The notes: generated by a model from the sequence alone, not told the origin. A DNA stretch of 64,000 nucleotides from Kitasatospora cheerisanensis KCTC 2395 (GCF_000696185.1 NZ_KK853997.1:1731343-1795342), one strand, 5' to 3'; positions 17,439 to 27,158 are shown, counted from the stretch's first letter. A program made the numbers and translations.

Positions 17439-17510
17439 TCCGAACACAAGCCCGAGCTCCATCCCGAGCTCCAACCCGACCTCCAGCCCGAGCACAAGCC
17501 CGAGCTCAAG
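17439..17510. repeat. 12-bp tandem repeat, six units, in the tetR leader
   Basis: Six consecutive 12-mers of the type CCCGAGCTCCAN start at 17439, 17451, 17463, 17475, 17487 and 17499. The array ends about 10 bases before the ribosome-site region (AAGGGAG) of the TetR gene, so unit number would set the length of its leader. The opposite strand would encode an LELG-type repeat, judged non-coding. Confidence 0.8.
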
Positions 17511-17528
17511 CACCTCAAGGGAGTTGCC

Positions 17529-18116
17529 ATGTCCGACCCACAGCCGGCCCCCGCCCGGCGACGCCCGCGCGCGGACGCGCTGCGCAACCGCCAGCGGCTG
17601 CTGGCGGAGGCCGACGCGGTGTTCCGGGAGGAGGGGACGGGAGCCTCGCTGGAGGGTGTCGCCCGCCGGGCGGGGGTCGCGATCGGCACCCTGTACGGGC
17701 ACTTCCCGACCCGGGCCGCGCTGATCGCCGCGCTGCTGGAGGAGCGCAACCAGGCGCTGTTCGCGTACGGCGCGGAGCTCGCCGAGGGCCCCGACCCGGC
17801 GGCGGCGCTGGCCGAGTGGGTCCGCGCGGTGGTCCGGCACGCCGCCGCCTACCAGGGGCTGGCCGACCAACTCTCGGCGGGAAACGACGAGTTGAACGAG
17901 TCCTGCGCCGAGATGACCGCGCTCGGCGACCGGTTCACCGAGCGGGCCCGGGCGGCGGGCGTGCTGCGCGGCGACACCACCGGCGCGGACCTGTTCACGC
18001 TGATGAACGCCGCCGCGTGGAGCCGCGAGCACGACACCCCCGAACAGGCCGACCGGCTGCTCGACCTCGCACTGGCGGGCATGCTCACCACCACCCCGCC
18101 ACCCGCCGCCGGCTGA
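17529..18116 (+). CDS. TetR family transcriptional regulator
   Basis: 195 residues. The N-terminal domain (about 15-62) has the TetR helix-turn-helix: NRQRLLAEADAVFREEGTGASLEGVARRAGVAIGTLYGHFPTRAALIAALL. The C-terminal all-helical ligand domain resembles the SbtR-like type (VVRHAAAYQGLADQLSAG). GGGAG lies just before ATG 17529. It is divergent from the NmrA-like gene with two 16-bp sites between, so autoregulation and control of that oxidoreductase are likely. Confidence 0.88.
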   Translation: MSDPQPAPARRRPRADALRNRQRLLAEADAVFREEGTGASLEGVARRAGVAIGTLYGHFPTRAALIAALLEERNQALFAYGAELAEGPDPAAALAEWVRAVVRHAAAYQGLADQLSAGNDELNESCAEMTALGDRFTERARAAGVLRGDTTGADLFTLMNAAAWSREHDTPEQADRLLDLALAGMLTTTPPPAAG

Positions 18117-18280
18117 CCCGCCGTCACCGCCCCACCTCCCCGCAGCTCCACCGCCGACCGACCGCAGCCGCCCCCGGGCGCCGACCGGCCGGGTTTCCTC
18201 CGGTTTCGCGGACGCGGGCCCGGTCCGGCTGGGATGCTGAGCGGCGGTCAGGGGGTGGCCTGGGCAAGGGGGTTGCTGCG

Positions 18281-19414
18281 GTGCGCGTGGTGTACGTGAT
18301 CGACAGTGTGAGCCGGGTGGGTGGCGCCGAGCAGGGCCTGGTGGCGATGGCGCCGCTGCTGGTGCGGGCGGGCGTCGAGCTGCAGGTGGCGTTCCTGAAG
18401 GAGTCCCCGGGCGGTTTCCAGGCCGAGTTGCGGGCGGCCGGCGCGGAGCCGGTGCCGGTGCTGCGCGGCTCCCGTCCGGCCCGACTGGCGGCGCTGCGCG
18501 GGGAATTCCGCCGCCGCCGGCCGGACCTGGTGCACACCACCCTGTTCGAGTCGGACGTGCTGGGCCGCTCCGCGGCGCTCGCCGCCGGGGTGCCGGTGGT
18601 GTCCAGCCTGGTCAACTCGGCGTACGGGCCCGAGCACCTGCGGGCCCGCGGCCTGAACCCGTGGAAGGTGCGGGCCGCGCAGACCGTGGACGCGCTGACC
18701 GCGCAGGGCGTGCGGCGCTTCCACGCGCTGACCGACCACGTCGCGGACGCGATGGCGGCCCGCCTGCACGTGCCGCGCCGCCGGATCGACGTGGTGCCGC
18801 GCGGCCGCGACCCGCAGCTGCTCGGGTCGGTGACCCCGCAGCGGCGGGCGGCGGTGCGGGCCGGATTGGGCCTCGCCGAGGACGTGCCGGTGGTGCTGGC
18901 GGCCGCCCGGCAGCAGTACCAGAAGGGCCTGGACGTGCTGCTCTCCGCCTGGCCCGCCGTCCGCGCGGCGCGGCCGGACGCGGTGCTGCTGCTGGCGGGC
19001 AGCCGGGGCGGCGAGACGGCCCGGTTGGAGGAACTGGCCGCCCGCACCGAGGGGGTGCGCTTCCTCGGGCCGCGCGACGACGTGTTCGACCTGATGGCGG
19101 CGGCCGAGGTGTGCGCGGTGCCCTCGCGCTGGGAGGGGCTGGGCAGCGCGGCGATGGAGGCGATGGGCGTCGGCGTGCCGCTGGTGTGCGCGGACGTCCC
19201 GGCGCTGCGCGAGACGGTCGGCTCGGAGGACTACGCGCTGCTCGTCCCGCCGCAGCGCCCGCAGGAGTTGGCCGGGGCGCTGCTGCGGACGCTGGACGGG
19301 CCCGGCGAGGCGCTGGTGCGCGCGAAGGCCGCCCGGGCGCGTTTCCTGACCAGGTACACGCTCCAGCAGGTGTCCGCGCGGATGGTCGGGTTCTACGAGC
19401 GCGCACTGGCCTGA
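18281..19414 (+). CDS. Glycosyltransferase family 4 protein (exopolysaccharide operon)
   Basis: 377 residues, GT-B fold. It begins VRVVYVIDSVSRVGGAEQGLVAMAPLL, with the GGAEQ loop of GT4 enzymes. The C-lobe has VVLAAARQQYQKGLDVLLSAWP, the donor-site VPSRWEGLGSAAMEAMGVGVPLV and an R/K-rich C-terminal helix. It likely adds a sugar to a lipid-linked repeat unit. GTG 18281 was chosen because it starts the first strand; other GTG/TTG codons lie upstream. It leads a + strand exopolysaccharide gene set, although 318 bp separate it from the next gene. Confidence 0.87.
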   Translation: MRVVYVIDSVSRVGGAEQGLVAMAPLLVRAGVELQVAFLKESPGGFQAELRAAGAEPVPVLRGSRPARLAALRGEFRRRRPDLVHTTLFESDVLGRSAALAAGVPVVSSLVNSAYGPEHLRARGLNPWKVRAAQTVDALTAQGVRRFHALTDHVADAMAARLHVPRRRIDVVPRGRDPQLLGSVTPQRRAAVRAGLGLAEDVPVVLAAARQQYQKGLDVLLSAWPAVRAARPDAVLLLAGSRGGETARLEELAARTEGVRFLGPRDDVFDLMAAAEVCAVPSRWEGLGSAAMEAMGVGVPLVCADVPALRETVGSEDYALLVPPQRPQELAGALLRTLDGPGEALVRAKAARARFLTRYTLQQVSARMVGFYERALA

Positions 19415-19732
19415 CGCCGGGCGGGCGGTTCGTCCGCCCACCGACCCCGGCCGTCCGGGGACGTGTGATCGGATCGTGTGCGCGCGTCCGGAATCCGTCC
19501 ACGGCTCGGTACCGGAATCGCCAAAGTGCTTGCGCCGCAGGTCCGGGGCGGGAAGCATCGTTCGGCGGGGGGTCGGTCTGGGGGGACCGTCCGGTCTGTT
19601 GTGGCCGCAGCCGTGGAGCACCGTGCGCAGATCCTGTTCGGCGCCGCTTCCGGGGGGATTCGAGGCCGCGCCGGCGCGTGCCGCCCGACGGGCGGCGGCG
19701 GGGCGTGGGAACGAGGCGAGGGGAACCAACCG
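19415..19732. other. 318-bp non-coding gap upstream of the Wzz/kinase gene
   Basis: No gene is seen. The region contains G-rich stretches (GGCGGGGGG, CTGGGGGGACC) and ends in AGGGGA, the ribosome site of the downstream kinase gene. It probably carries that operon's promoter, but no confident -35/-10 pair was found. Confidence 0.5.
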
Positions 19733-21685
19733 GTGGAACCGGCAAATCTGTTCACCGTCCTGCGGCGGTACTGGCGGCTGCTGGCCGGCTGTACGGCCGC
19801 CGCTCTGATCGTGGGGTTCGTGCTGACGCCGGCCGGTGACGCGGTGGACAACGGCAAGTGGCAGTGCAAGGTGGCGATCACGCCGGTCGCGGGCGCGGCC
19901 GACACCGTCCGGGCCGACCAGGTGCTGTCGTACGCGCAGGGTTCGGCGGTGACCACGGCCGCCGCGCAGAAGCTGCACATCACGGACGTCGCGGGACTGT
20001 CGGCGCGCCGCACGGTGGCGGCCGCGTCCACCCAGATGCTGGTGTTCACCACCACCGGCCCGACCCAGCAGTCCTGCGCGGACCTGGCGGCGGCGCTGTC
20101 GGAGGCCACCATCACCGGCTACAGCCAGGAGTCGAAGAAGAGCGCCGACGAGTCGATCAAGCGGCTGCGCGCGCAGGCCGACTCCCAGCAGCAGCAACTC
20201 GACGACCTGCAGAAGCAGTTCAGCCGGGCGGGCGCGACCGATCAGGCCAAGCTCCAGCCGCAGCTGTCCACCGCGACGGGCGCGCTGACCAAGACCCTCG
20301 GCGCGATCGCCGACCTGCAGAACTACAGCCAGACCGACGCGATCCAGCAGTGGGGGTCGATCGACACCAAGGAGGCCGGCGGCAACCTGCTGACCTCGCC
20401 CACCCGCACCGTCCGGCTGGCGCTGGCGGTGGTGCTGGGCCTGGCGCTGGGCGTGGTCGCCGCACTGATGCTGTCCCGGATGGACACCCGGCTGCGCACC
20501 CGCGACGGCGTCGAGGAGGCGTTCAACCTGCCGGTGATCGGCGAGATCCCGCACCTGTCGCGGCGCCTGCGCCGGCTGCGCGAACCGCTGGTGACGGCCC
20601 GTCCGGAGGACCCGGCGACCGAGGCCTACCGCTCGCTGCGCTCCACCCTGCTGCTGACCGGCCCGCGGTCGCTGTCGGCGCAGCTCGGCCAGGGCGGCCT
20701 GGACCCGGACGACCGGCGGGCCCGGCGGGCGGCCGAGCCGGCACCGGTGGTGCTGGTGATGTCGGGGCGCTCCGGCGACGGGCGGACCACCACGGTGGCG
20801 AACCTGGCGGCGACGCTCGCCGAGACGGGCCGTCAGGTGCTGCTGCTGGACTGCGACTTCCGGCAGCCGGACCTGCGCGGCCAGTTCGGGGTGGGCGACG
20901 GCCCGGGCATGGCGGAGCTGCTGTCGGGCGAGCAGCTGCCGGACCCGGTGGACCTGATCCGCCGCACCAACGTGCCGGGCGTCGCGCTGATCACCGGCGG
21001 CAACACCACGGCCTACCCGGCGGCGCTGGTGCTGCGCGCCGGGGAGGTGCTGACGCTGGCCCGCCGGCACGCGGACGTGGTGCTGATCGACTCCTCGCCG
21101 CTGCTGCACGCCAACGACGCCTACGACCTGGTGCAGCACGCGGACGCGGTGCTGGTGACGGTGATGGCGGGCAACGTCCGGCCGGAGGAGGCCGACCGGG
21201 TGTCCGAGCTGCTGGCCCGCACCGGCGTGCCGGTGGCGGGCGTGGCGCTGCTGGGCGCGGAGGGCACCACGGGGCGGCGCAAGCGCGTCCTGCGGCCGGG
21301 CCGCGGGGCGGCGAAGGGCGGGCCGGCCGCGCCGCCGGCTCCGTCGGGATCGTCGGCGCCGCGCCGGGCCGAGCCGTCCCGGTCGGAACCGCGCCGGGCC
21401 GAGCCGTCCCACCGGGCCGAGCCGCAGCACCGTCAGGAGCCGTCGCGCCGTCAGGACCCGTCGCACCGTCAGGAGGCGCAGCAGCGCGGCGAGCCGCCGC
21501 ACCGGGTGGAGCCGCAGCGCCGGCCGGGCGAGCACCAGCGGCCCGCCGAGGCGCGCCCGCCGGTGTACGGCGAGGGCGCTGACCGCCGGGACGGGGCGGC
21601 GAGTTGGGGCCGCCGGCCGGCCGAGCTGCCGCCGGAGGAGCCGGTGGAGACCACGCTGCAGCTGCGCCTGGGCGAGGACCGGTGA
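19733..21685 (+). CDS. Wzz/BY-kinase-like polysaccharide co-polymerase with Walker A Arg
   Basis: 650 residues. A Wzz-type region has helices at about 15-32 (RLLAGCTAAALIVGFVLT) and 228-247, flanking an extracytoplasmic part with a coiled coil near 135-200. A cytoplasmic P-loop kinase domain follows: VMSGRSGDGRTTTVANLA (344-358), Walker A' LLLDCDFRQPD and Walker B VVLIDSSPLL. The invariant Walker A Lys is Arg351 (codon 20783-20785). From about residue 540 the tail is low-complexity (RAEPSHRAEPQHRQEP type) and lacks the Tyr cluster of autokinases. BY-kinases control chain length and polymerisation. GTG 19733 follows AGGGGA. It is coupled to the next gene by a GTGA overlap. Confidence 0.85.
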   Translation: MEPANLFTVLRRYWRLLAGCTAAALIVGFVLTPAGDAVDNGKWQCKVAITPVAGAADTVRADQVLSYAQGSAVTTAAAQKLHITDVAGLSARRTVAAASTQMLVFTTTGPTQQSCADLAAALSEATITGYSQESKKSADESIKRLRAQADSQQQQLDDLQKQFSRAGATDQAKLQPQLSTATGALTKTLGAIADLQNYSQTDAIQQWGSIDTKEAGGNLLTSPTRTVRLALAVVLGLALGVVAALMLSRMDTRLRTRDGVEEAFNLPVIGEIPHLSRRLRRLREPLVTARPEDPATEAYRSLRSTLLLTGPRSLSAQLGQGGLDPDDRRARRAAEPAPVVLVMSGRSGDGRTTTVANLAATLAETGRQVLLLDCDFRQPDLRGQFGVGDGPGMAELLSGEQLPDPVDLIRRTNVPGVALITGGNTTAYPAALVLRAGEVLTLARRHADVVLIDSSPLLHANDAYDLVQHADAVLVTVMAGNVRPEEADRVSELLARTGVPVAGVALLGAEGTTGRRKRVLRPGRGAAKGGPAAPPAPSGSSAPRRAEPSRSEPRRAEPSHRAEPQHRQEPSRRQDPSHRQEAQQRGEPPHRVEPQRRPGEHQRPAEARPPVYGEGADRRDGAASWGRRPAELPPEEPVETTLQLRLGEDR

Positions 21686-22773
21686 CCGGGCCGGCCCGGG
21701 TGCTCTGGCTGGCCAAGGGCCTGGGGCGGGGCGGCGCGGAGCAGCTGCTGGTCAACTGCGCCCGCCACGCGGACCGTTCGCGCTGGGCGATCGAGGTGGC
21801 GTACGTGCTGCCGTACAAGGACGCGCTGGTGCCCGCGCTGGAGGAGGCCGGGGTGGCCGTGCACTGCCTGGGCGGCGCGCCGGGCCGGCGCTGGCCGCTG
21901 CGGCTGCGGGCGCTGCTGGCGGAGCGCCGGTACGACCTGGTGCACACCCACATGCCGGTGCCGGCGGTCGCCGCCCGCCTGCTGACGGCCGGCCGGCGGG
22001 CCCCCCGCCTGGTGCACACCGAGCACAACCTGTGGGAGCGCTACCGGCTCCCGACCCGCTGGGCGAACGCGCTCACCTACGGCCGCAACGACGCGGTGAT
22101 CGCGGTCTCGCACGCGGTGGCGGCGGGCATCGGGCGCCGCCGCCCCGGCGACTGGCTGACGGTGGTGCACCACGGACCGGACCTGGGCGACGCCCCGTCC
22201 GGCCCGGCCGCGCGCCGCGCCGCGCGCGCCGAACTGGGCCTGCCGGACGAGGCGTTGGTGATCGGGACGGTCGGCAACCTGACGGCGAAGAAGGACCAGG
22301 CCGCGCTGCTGGCCGCGTTCGCGCTGCTGCGCCGCCGGCGGCCGGACGCCCGGCTGGTGCTGGTCGGGGCGGGCCCGCTGGAGTCACGGCTGCGCGAACT
22401 CGCGGGCGAGGGCGTGCTGTTCGCGGGTTCCCGGGGGGACGTGCCGGCGCTGCTGCCGGGCTGGGACGTGTTCTGCCTGAGCTCGCGTCAGGAGGGCCTG
22501 CCGGTGGCGCTGATGGAGGCGATGACCTCCGGCCTGCCGTCGGTGGTGACCAGGGTCGGCGGCATGCCGGAGGTGCTGGACGACGGCGTCGAGGGCCGCC
22601 TGGTGGCACCCGGCGACCCGGCGCAACTGGCGGCCGCGCTGGACGGGTTGGCGGCCGACCGGGGGCTGCGGGAGCGGATGGGCGCGGCGGCCCGGGAGCG
22701 GTCGAAGTCCTTCGACGTGGCGGGCGCGCAGCGGGCGATCGAGCGGGTGTACGCACGGGTGCTGGCCCGCTGA
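21682..22773 (+). CDS. Glycosyltransferase family 4 protein (exopolysaccharide operon)
   Basis: 363 residues with a full GT4 layout: ARVLWLAKGLGRGGAEQLLVNCARH at the N-terminus, VHTHMPVPAVAARLL, VIGTVGNLTAKKDQAALLAAF, LVLVGAGPLESRLREL and donor-site SSRQEGLPVALMEAMTSGLPSV with the E-x7-E spacing. GTG 21682 overlaps the kinase stop (GTGA), so the two are translationally coupled and probably build the same polymer. The GNAT gene follows by 22 bp. Confidence 0.9.
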   Translation: MTGPARVLWLAKGLGRGGAEQLLVNCARHADRSRWAIEVAYVLPYKDALVPALEEAGVAVHCLGGAPGRRWPLRLRALLAERRYDLVHTHMPVPAVAARLLTAGRRAPRLVHTEHNLWERYRLPTRWANALTYGRNDAVIAVSHAVAAGIGRRRPGDWLTVVHHGPDLGDAPSGPAARRAARAELGLPDEALVIGTVGNLTAKKDQAALLAAFALLRRRRPDARLVLVGAGPLESRLRELAGEGVLFAGSRGDVPALLPGWDVFCLSSRQEGLPVALMEAMTSGLPSVVTRVGGMPEVLDDGVEGRLVAPGDPAQLAAALDGLAADRGLRERMGAAARERSKSFDVAGAQRAIERVYARVLAR

Positions 22774-22795
22774 GTCCGGAGGGGACGAGCACGAC

Positions 22796-23829
22796 GTGAG
22801 CGCTGAACTGACGTACCGCGGGCTGGAGTCGGCGGACGTTCCGGCGGTCCTTGAGCTGTTGACGACGTCGCTGGCGGGCGGTCCGACGGGGCGGCGCAGC
22901 GCCGACTTCTTCGACTGGAAGCACCGGGCGAACCCGTTCGGGTCGAGCCCGGGGCTGGTGGCGGTCGCACCGGACGGGCGGATCGCGGGGGTGCGGCTGT
23001 TCCTGCGCTGGTCGTGGCGGGGCGCGGGCGGCCGCGAGGTGGCGGCGGTGCGGCCGGTGGACACCGCGACGCATCCGGACTTCCAGGGGCGCGGGATCTT
23101 CCGCCGGCTCACCCTGGCGCTGCTCGAACAGGTGGCGGGCGAGGCCGAGTTGGTGTTCAACACGCCGAACGGCAACAGCCTGCCGGGCTATCTGCGGATG
23201 GGCTGGCGGGAGCTCGGCCGGGTGCAGGTGGCGCTGCGGGTGGCCCGGCCGGTGTCCTTCGCCCGGGCGCGCGGGCCGCGCTGGCCCGCCGGCCCGGTCC
23301 TTCGGGGCCGCCGCGCTGCGAACTGACCACCGCCGCCGACTGGTTCGCGTTCCCGGATCCGCGGCTGCCGGAGCTGCTGGCGGAGCGGGCGCTGGCCGAC
23401 GCCGCGGAGACGCGGCTGCACACGGTGCGCACCGCCGGGTACCTGGCCTGGCGGTACGGGGCCGCGCCGGGCCTGGACTACCGGGTGGTGACGGTCGAAC
23501 GGGGCGGTGAGCTGGTCGGGCTGGCGTTCGGCCGGCCCCGGCGGCGCGGCCCGCTGGCGGAGTTCACGCTCGCCGAGCTGATCGTCCGCCCCGGCGACCG
23601 GGCGGCCGCGGCCGGGCTGCTGCGGGCCGCGGCGGCCTCCGGCTGCGACCACGCGGCCACGCATCTGGCGCCGGGCACCGAGGCCGCGGCGGCGGGCCTG
23701 CGGGCGGGCTGCGTGACCGCGCCGCGCACCGGGATGGTGCTGGCGGCCCGTACCCCGAGCGGCCCGCTGCCGGCCCAACGCACCCTCGCTGACTGGCGGT
23801 TCAGCCTCGGCGACCTGGAGGTCTTCTGA
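22796..23829 (+). CDS. GNAT family N-acetyltransferase, frameshifted mid-gene
   Basis: About 344 residues if repaired. The N-terminal half (VSAELTYRGLESADVPAVLELL ... THPDFQGRGIFRRLTLALLE) has the acetyl-CoA loop QGRGIF (Q/RxxGxG/A type). The second half (ELTTAADWFAFPDPRLPELLAE ... TLADWRFSLGDLEVF) is in the next frame; the break is between about 23,285 and 23,325 and one lost base restores it. Two-lobed GNATs like this are common in polysaccharide clusters and may acylate a sugar. GTG 22796 follows GGAGGGG. Its stop overlaps the next start (TGATG). Confidence 0.78.
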
Positions 23830-25333
23830 TGGCGGCGGCGCGCCCGGCCGGCCTGCGGCTGCGCGAGGCGGTGCGGCGCGGCCGGCTGACGGCGCTGGCC
23901 TGGGCGCTGGTGATGGGCTACGTGACGGTGTTCGTGCTGGCGATGGTGCACACCACGTACGACACCTGGGGGGCGCTGCTGGTCGCGCCGGCGCTGATGG
24001 CGATCGGTACGCCGATCCTGGCCCGGGTGGCGGCGGGCAATCCGGAGCGGGGCGTGTTCAAGCTGCTGATCGTGGCGATGGGCGCCAAGCTGTTCTGCGC
24101 GTTCCCGCGCTACCTGATGGCGTTCGTGCTGTACGGCGGCGCGGCGGACGCCAAGATGTACGACCAGAAGGGCTCGGAGCTCGCCGAGTACCTGACCTCC
24201 ACGGACCTGTTCGGCGGCCTGCACTACGACCTGGGCATGAAGGTCGCCGGGACGGGCTTCGTCATCATCGTCACCGGCGTGGTCTACGCGATCACCGGGC
24301 CGACCCTGGTCGGCGGGTTCCTGGTGTTCTCCTGGCTGGGCTTCTGGGGGCTGCTGTTCTTCTGGCGGGCGCTGCAGATCGCCTTCCCGGAGGCCGACTC
24401 GCGGCGCTACGCGAAGCTGGTGTTCTTCCTGCCCTCGCTGCTGTTCTGGCCGTCCAGCATCGGCAAGGACGCCTGGATGATGTTCTGCCTGGGCCTGACC
24501 ACGTACGGCGTGGCGCGGCTGCTGGACCGGCGGTTCGGCGCGTTCGTGTGCATCGCGGCGGGCTCGCTGGGCACTGCGATGGTCCGCCCGCACGTCACGG
24601 TGCTGGCGGGCGCGGGGCTGACGGTGGCGTACGTGCTGCGCAAGCGGCCGCGGCAGGTGTCGGCGCTGGGCCGCTGCGGACGGTGCTGACGGTGGCGGTG
24701 CTGGGCGTCGGCGTGATGCTGATGCTGCAGCAGGTGTCGACCTTCTTCGGCACCAACGGGACGGGCGGGGACGCCGTCAACCAGGTGCTGTCGGAGACCT
24801 CGCGGCGCACCTCGCAGGGCTCCTCGGTGATCAACGCGGCGACGGCGGAGGATCCGGCGCCCGCGTTCAGCCTGAACCCGGCGCGGCTGCCGGTGTCGGT
24901 GATCAGCGTGCTGTTCCGGCCGTTCCCGTTCGAGGCGTCGAACGTGCAGAACCTGATCCAGTCGGTGGAGTGCTTCGCGCTGCTGGTGATGTTCGTCCGG
25001 GCCTGGCCCCAACTGGCCCGCATCCCGAAGCTGTTCGTCCAGCGCTCGTACGTGGCGTTCACCGTGGTGTACACGCTGCTGTTCTGCTGGGCGTTCTCCA
25101 CCATCAACAACATGGGCATCCTGTCCCGCGAACGGGTGCAGGTGCTGCCGCTGGTCCTGGTGCTCCTGGCGATCCCCCGGCCGGCCGCCGCCGGCCCGGT
25201 GGCGCGCCGCCGGCGTCCGCCGGTGTGGCGGGTGCAGCCCGGCCAGTGGGGCGGCGGCCCAGGGCCCGAACCGCCGGTCGCCGTCGGCGCACCGGACACC
25301 GTGTCACGAACCCAGGGGGGATCGACCACATGA
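23829..25333 (+). CDS. Multi-pass membrane protein, possible polysaccharide polymerase; frameshifted
   Basis: About 501 residues if repaired, with roughly nine or ten hydrophobic helices. The first part ends in ...LTVAYVLRKRPRQVSALG and the second resumes with LRTVLTVAVLGVGVMLML in the next frame, with a break near 24,660-24,690 fitting one lost base. A conserved-looking FLPSLLFWPSSIGKDAWMMF lies before the break. Position in the operon and topology suit a Wzy-like polymerase, but no diagnostic motif was recognised. Its stop overlaps the aminotransferase ATG (ATGA). Confidence 0.7.
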
Positions 25334-26532
25334 CGACCGACCAGCTGCGCCCCGCCGTCCTCGACGGCGCGCCCGCCTTCCCCGACGGCCTGCCACTCAC
25401 CCGGGTCCGGGTGCCGGACCGCGAACGGCTGCTCGGCCGGCTCGCCGAGGTGCTCGACTCCGGGATGCTCACCAACGGGCCCACCGTCCGCGAACTCGAG
25501 GAGCGGGCGGCCGAGTTGCTGGACGTGCCGCACGTGGTCGCGGTGTCCAACTGCACGGCCGGCCTGATGCTCGTCCTGCAGGCCGCCGGGGTGGACGGCC
25601 GCCGCCCGGTGCTGATGCCGGGCTTCACGTTCTCCGCGACCGCGCACGCCGCGCACTGGGCGGGCGGCGTCCCGCTGTTCGCGGAGGCCCGCGAGCAGGA
25701 CATCACCCTCGACCCGGCGGACGCCGAGGCCCGGCTGAAGGCCGCCGACGCGCCCGCCGCGATGATGGCCACCCACGTGTACGGAACGCCCTGCCAGGTC
25801 GAGGAGTTGCAGCGGATCGCCGACACCGCCGGGGTGCCGCTGGTGTACGACGCCGCGCACGGCCTCGGCTCGGCCCGGCGCGGCGTCCCGGTGGGCGGCT
25901 TCGGCCTGGCCGAGGTGTTCTCGATGAGCCCGACCAAGGTCGCGGTGGCCGGCGAGGGCGGCCTGGTCGCCACCCGGGACGCGGCGCTGGCCGCCACCCT
26001 GCGCACCGCCCGCGACTACGGCAACCCCGGCGACTACGACACCCTGTTCCCCGGCCTGAACGCCCGGATGAGCGAACTGCACGCCGCGGTCGGCCTGACC
26101 TGGCTGGCCGGACTGCCCGAGCGGGTCGCCCACCGGGGCGCGCTGGTCGCCGAGTTCGCCCGCGCCACGGCCGGCCTGCCCGGGCTGCGCCTCGCCCTCC
26201 CGGAGGACGGCGACACCTCCACCTTCAAGGACCTGACGCTGATCCTGGACGCCGGCGCGTTCGGCCTGAGCAGCCGTCAGCTGGCGGTCGCGCTGAAGGC
26301 CGAGGGCGTCGACACCCGCCGCTACTTCCACCCGCCCGTCCACCGGCAGCGCGCCTACGCCCACCTCGGGCAGGCCGAGGAGCTGCCGCGCACCGACCGG
26401 CTCGCCGACGCGGTGCTGACCGTCCCGCTGTGGTCGCACATGAACGCGGCGACCGTTCGCCGGGTCGCCGACGCGGTGGTGCGTGTCCGGTCCTTCGCGC
26501 CGGAGGTGCGGGGCGTGCTGCGCGACGTCTGA
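25330..26532 (+). CDS. DegT/DnrJ/EryC1/StrS family aminotransferase
   Basis: 400 residues of the PLP-dependent sugar aminotransferase family. The PLP Lys lies in FSMSPTKVAVAGEGG, the phosphate-binding turn in SNCTAGLMLVL, and the cofactor Asp in VYDAAHGLG. Such enzymes convert a keto-sugar nucleotide to an amino sugar; some relatives act as dehydratases, but the Lys here supports transamination. As the last gene of the exopolysaccharide operon it suggests the polymer contains an amino sugar. ATG 25330 overlaps the previous stop by 4 bp. Confidence 0.9.
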   Translation: MTTDQLRPAVLDGAPAFPDGLPLTRVRVPDRERLLGRLAEVLDSGMLTNGPTVRELEERAAELLDVPHVVAVSNCTAGLMLVLQAAGVDGRRPVLMPGFTFSATAHAAHWAGGVPLFAEAREQDITLDPADAEARLKAADAPAAMMATHVYGTPCQVEELQRIADTAGVPLVYDAAHGLGSARRGVPVGGFGLAEVFSMSPTKVAVAGEGGLVATRDAALAATLRTARDYGNPGDYDTLFPGLNARMSELHAAVGLTWLAGLPERVAHRGALVAEFARATAGLPGLRLALPEDGDTSTFKDLTLILDAGAFGLSSRQLAVALKAEGVDTRRYFHPPVHRQRAYAHLGQAEELPRTDRLADAVLTVPLWSHMNAATVRRVADAVVRVRSFAPEVRGVLRDV

Positions 26533-26610
26533 CCGAGCCTCGCAAGGCGGTTCGGCCGTTAGTCGGATCAGGTGAACTCGGCTGGACCGTAGGGAGGTTG
26601 GCCCGTCAGG

Positions 26611-27108
26611 ATGGCGAGCATGTTCAAGGGATTCCGCAGCTTCCTGCTGCGCGGCAACGTGGTCGACCTCGCGGTCGGCATCGTCATCGGCGCCGCGTTC
26701 ACCGCCGTCGTCACCGGTTTCGTCGCAGCCTTCCTGACCCCGCTGGTCGGCGTCGCCTCCGGCGCGGTCGGCGACTTCAGCAAGGAGGCGTTCACCGTCG
26801 CCGACGTCACCTTCCCCTACGGCGCCTTCCTGCAGGCGCTGATCAGCTTCGTGCTGGTCGCCGCCGTCATCTACTTCGCCGTCGTGATGCCGGTCGGCAA
26901 GCTGCAGAACCGCTTCAACCCGGTCAAGGACACCCCGGTGGCCAAGGCCGACTGCCCCGAGTGCCTCAGCACGGTGCCGGCCGCCGCGACCCGCTGCGCC
27001 CACTGCACCAGCGAACTGGCCGGCCGCCCGGGCTTCCCCGCCCAGGCCACCCCCGCCACCGTGGCCGCCGCGGAGGCAGCCGCTGCCGCCGCGACCGCCA
27101 CCCGCTGA
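26611..27108 (+). CDS. mscL: Large-conductance mechanosensitive channel MscL
   Basis: 165 residues. The N-terminal FKGFRSFLLRGNVVDLAVGIVIGAAFTAVV is the MscL S1/TM1 signature and a second helix is LISFVLVAAVIYFAVVM. It forms a homopentameric membrane pore that opens under osmotic downshock. The C-terminal extension has two CxxC pairs (CPECLSTV and CAHC), a rubredoxin-like zinc ribbon, then an Ala-rich tail. AGGGAGG lies 13 bases before ATG 26611; ATG 26620 is an alternative. A hairpin follows the gene. Confidence 0.93.
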   Translation: MASMFKGFRSFLLRGNVVDLAVGIVIGAAFTAVVTGFVAAFLTPLVGVASGAVGDFSKEAFTVADVTFPYGAFLQALISFVLVAAVIYFAVVMPVGKLQNRFNPVKDTPVAKADCPECLSTVPAAATRCAHCTSELAGRPGFPAQATPATVAAAEAAAAAATATR

Positions 27109-27129
27109 ACCCCCGCCCCGCTCCACCCC

Positions 27130-27158
27130 GGCCCGGACGGCCCCAGGCCGCCCGGGCC
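27130..27158 (+). terminator. Hairpin after mscL
   Basis: GGCCCGGACGGCC (27130-27142) pairs with GGCCGCCCGGGCC (27146-27158) with a single mismatch and a 3-nt loop. There is no U tract, as is usual in streptomycete terminators. It lies 22 bp after the MscL stop. Confidence 0.6.

Noticed and set aside
17355..18032. Minus-strand frame encoding an LELG repeat protein
   Set aside because: It is the reverse reading of the 12-bp leader repeats plus the antisense of the TetR gene.
18248..21535. A 1095-residue minus-strand open frame over the exopolysaccharide operon
   Set aside because: It is His/Arg/Gln-rich antisense; the plus strand has GT4 and BY-kinase motifs and coupled start/stop overlaps.
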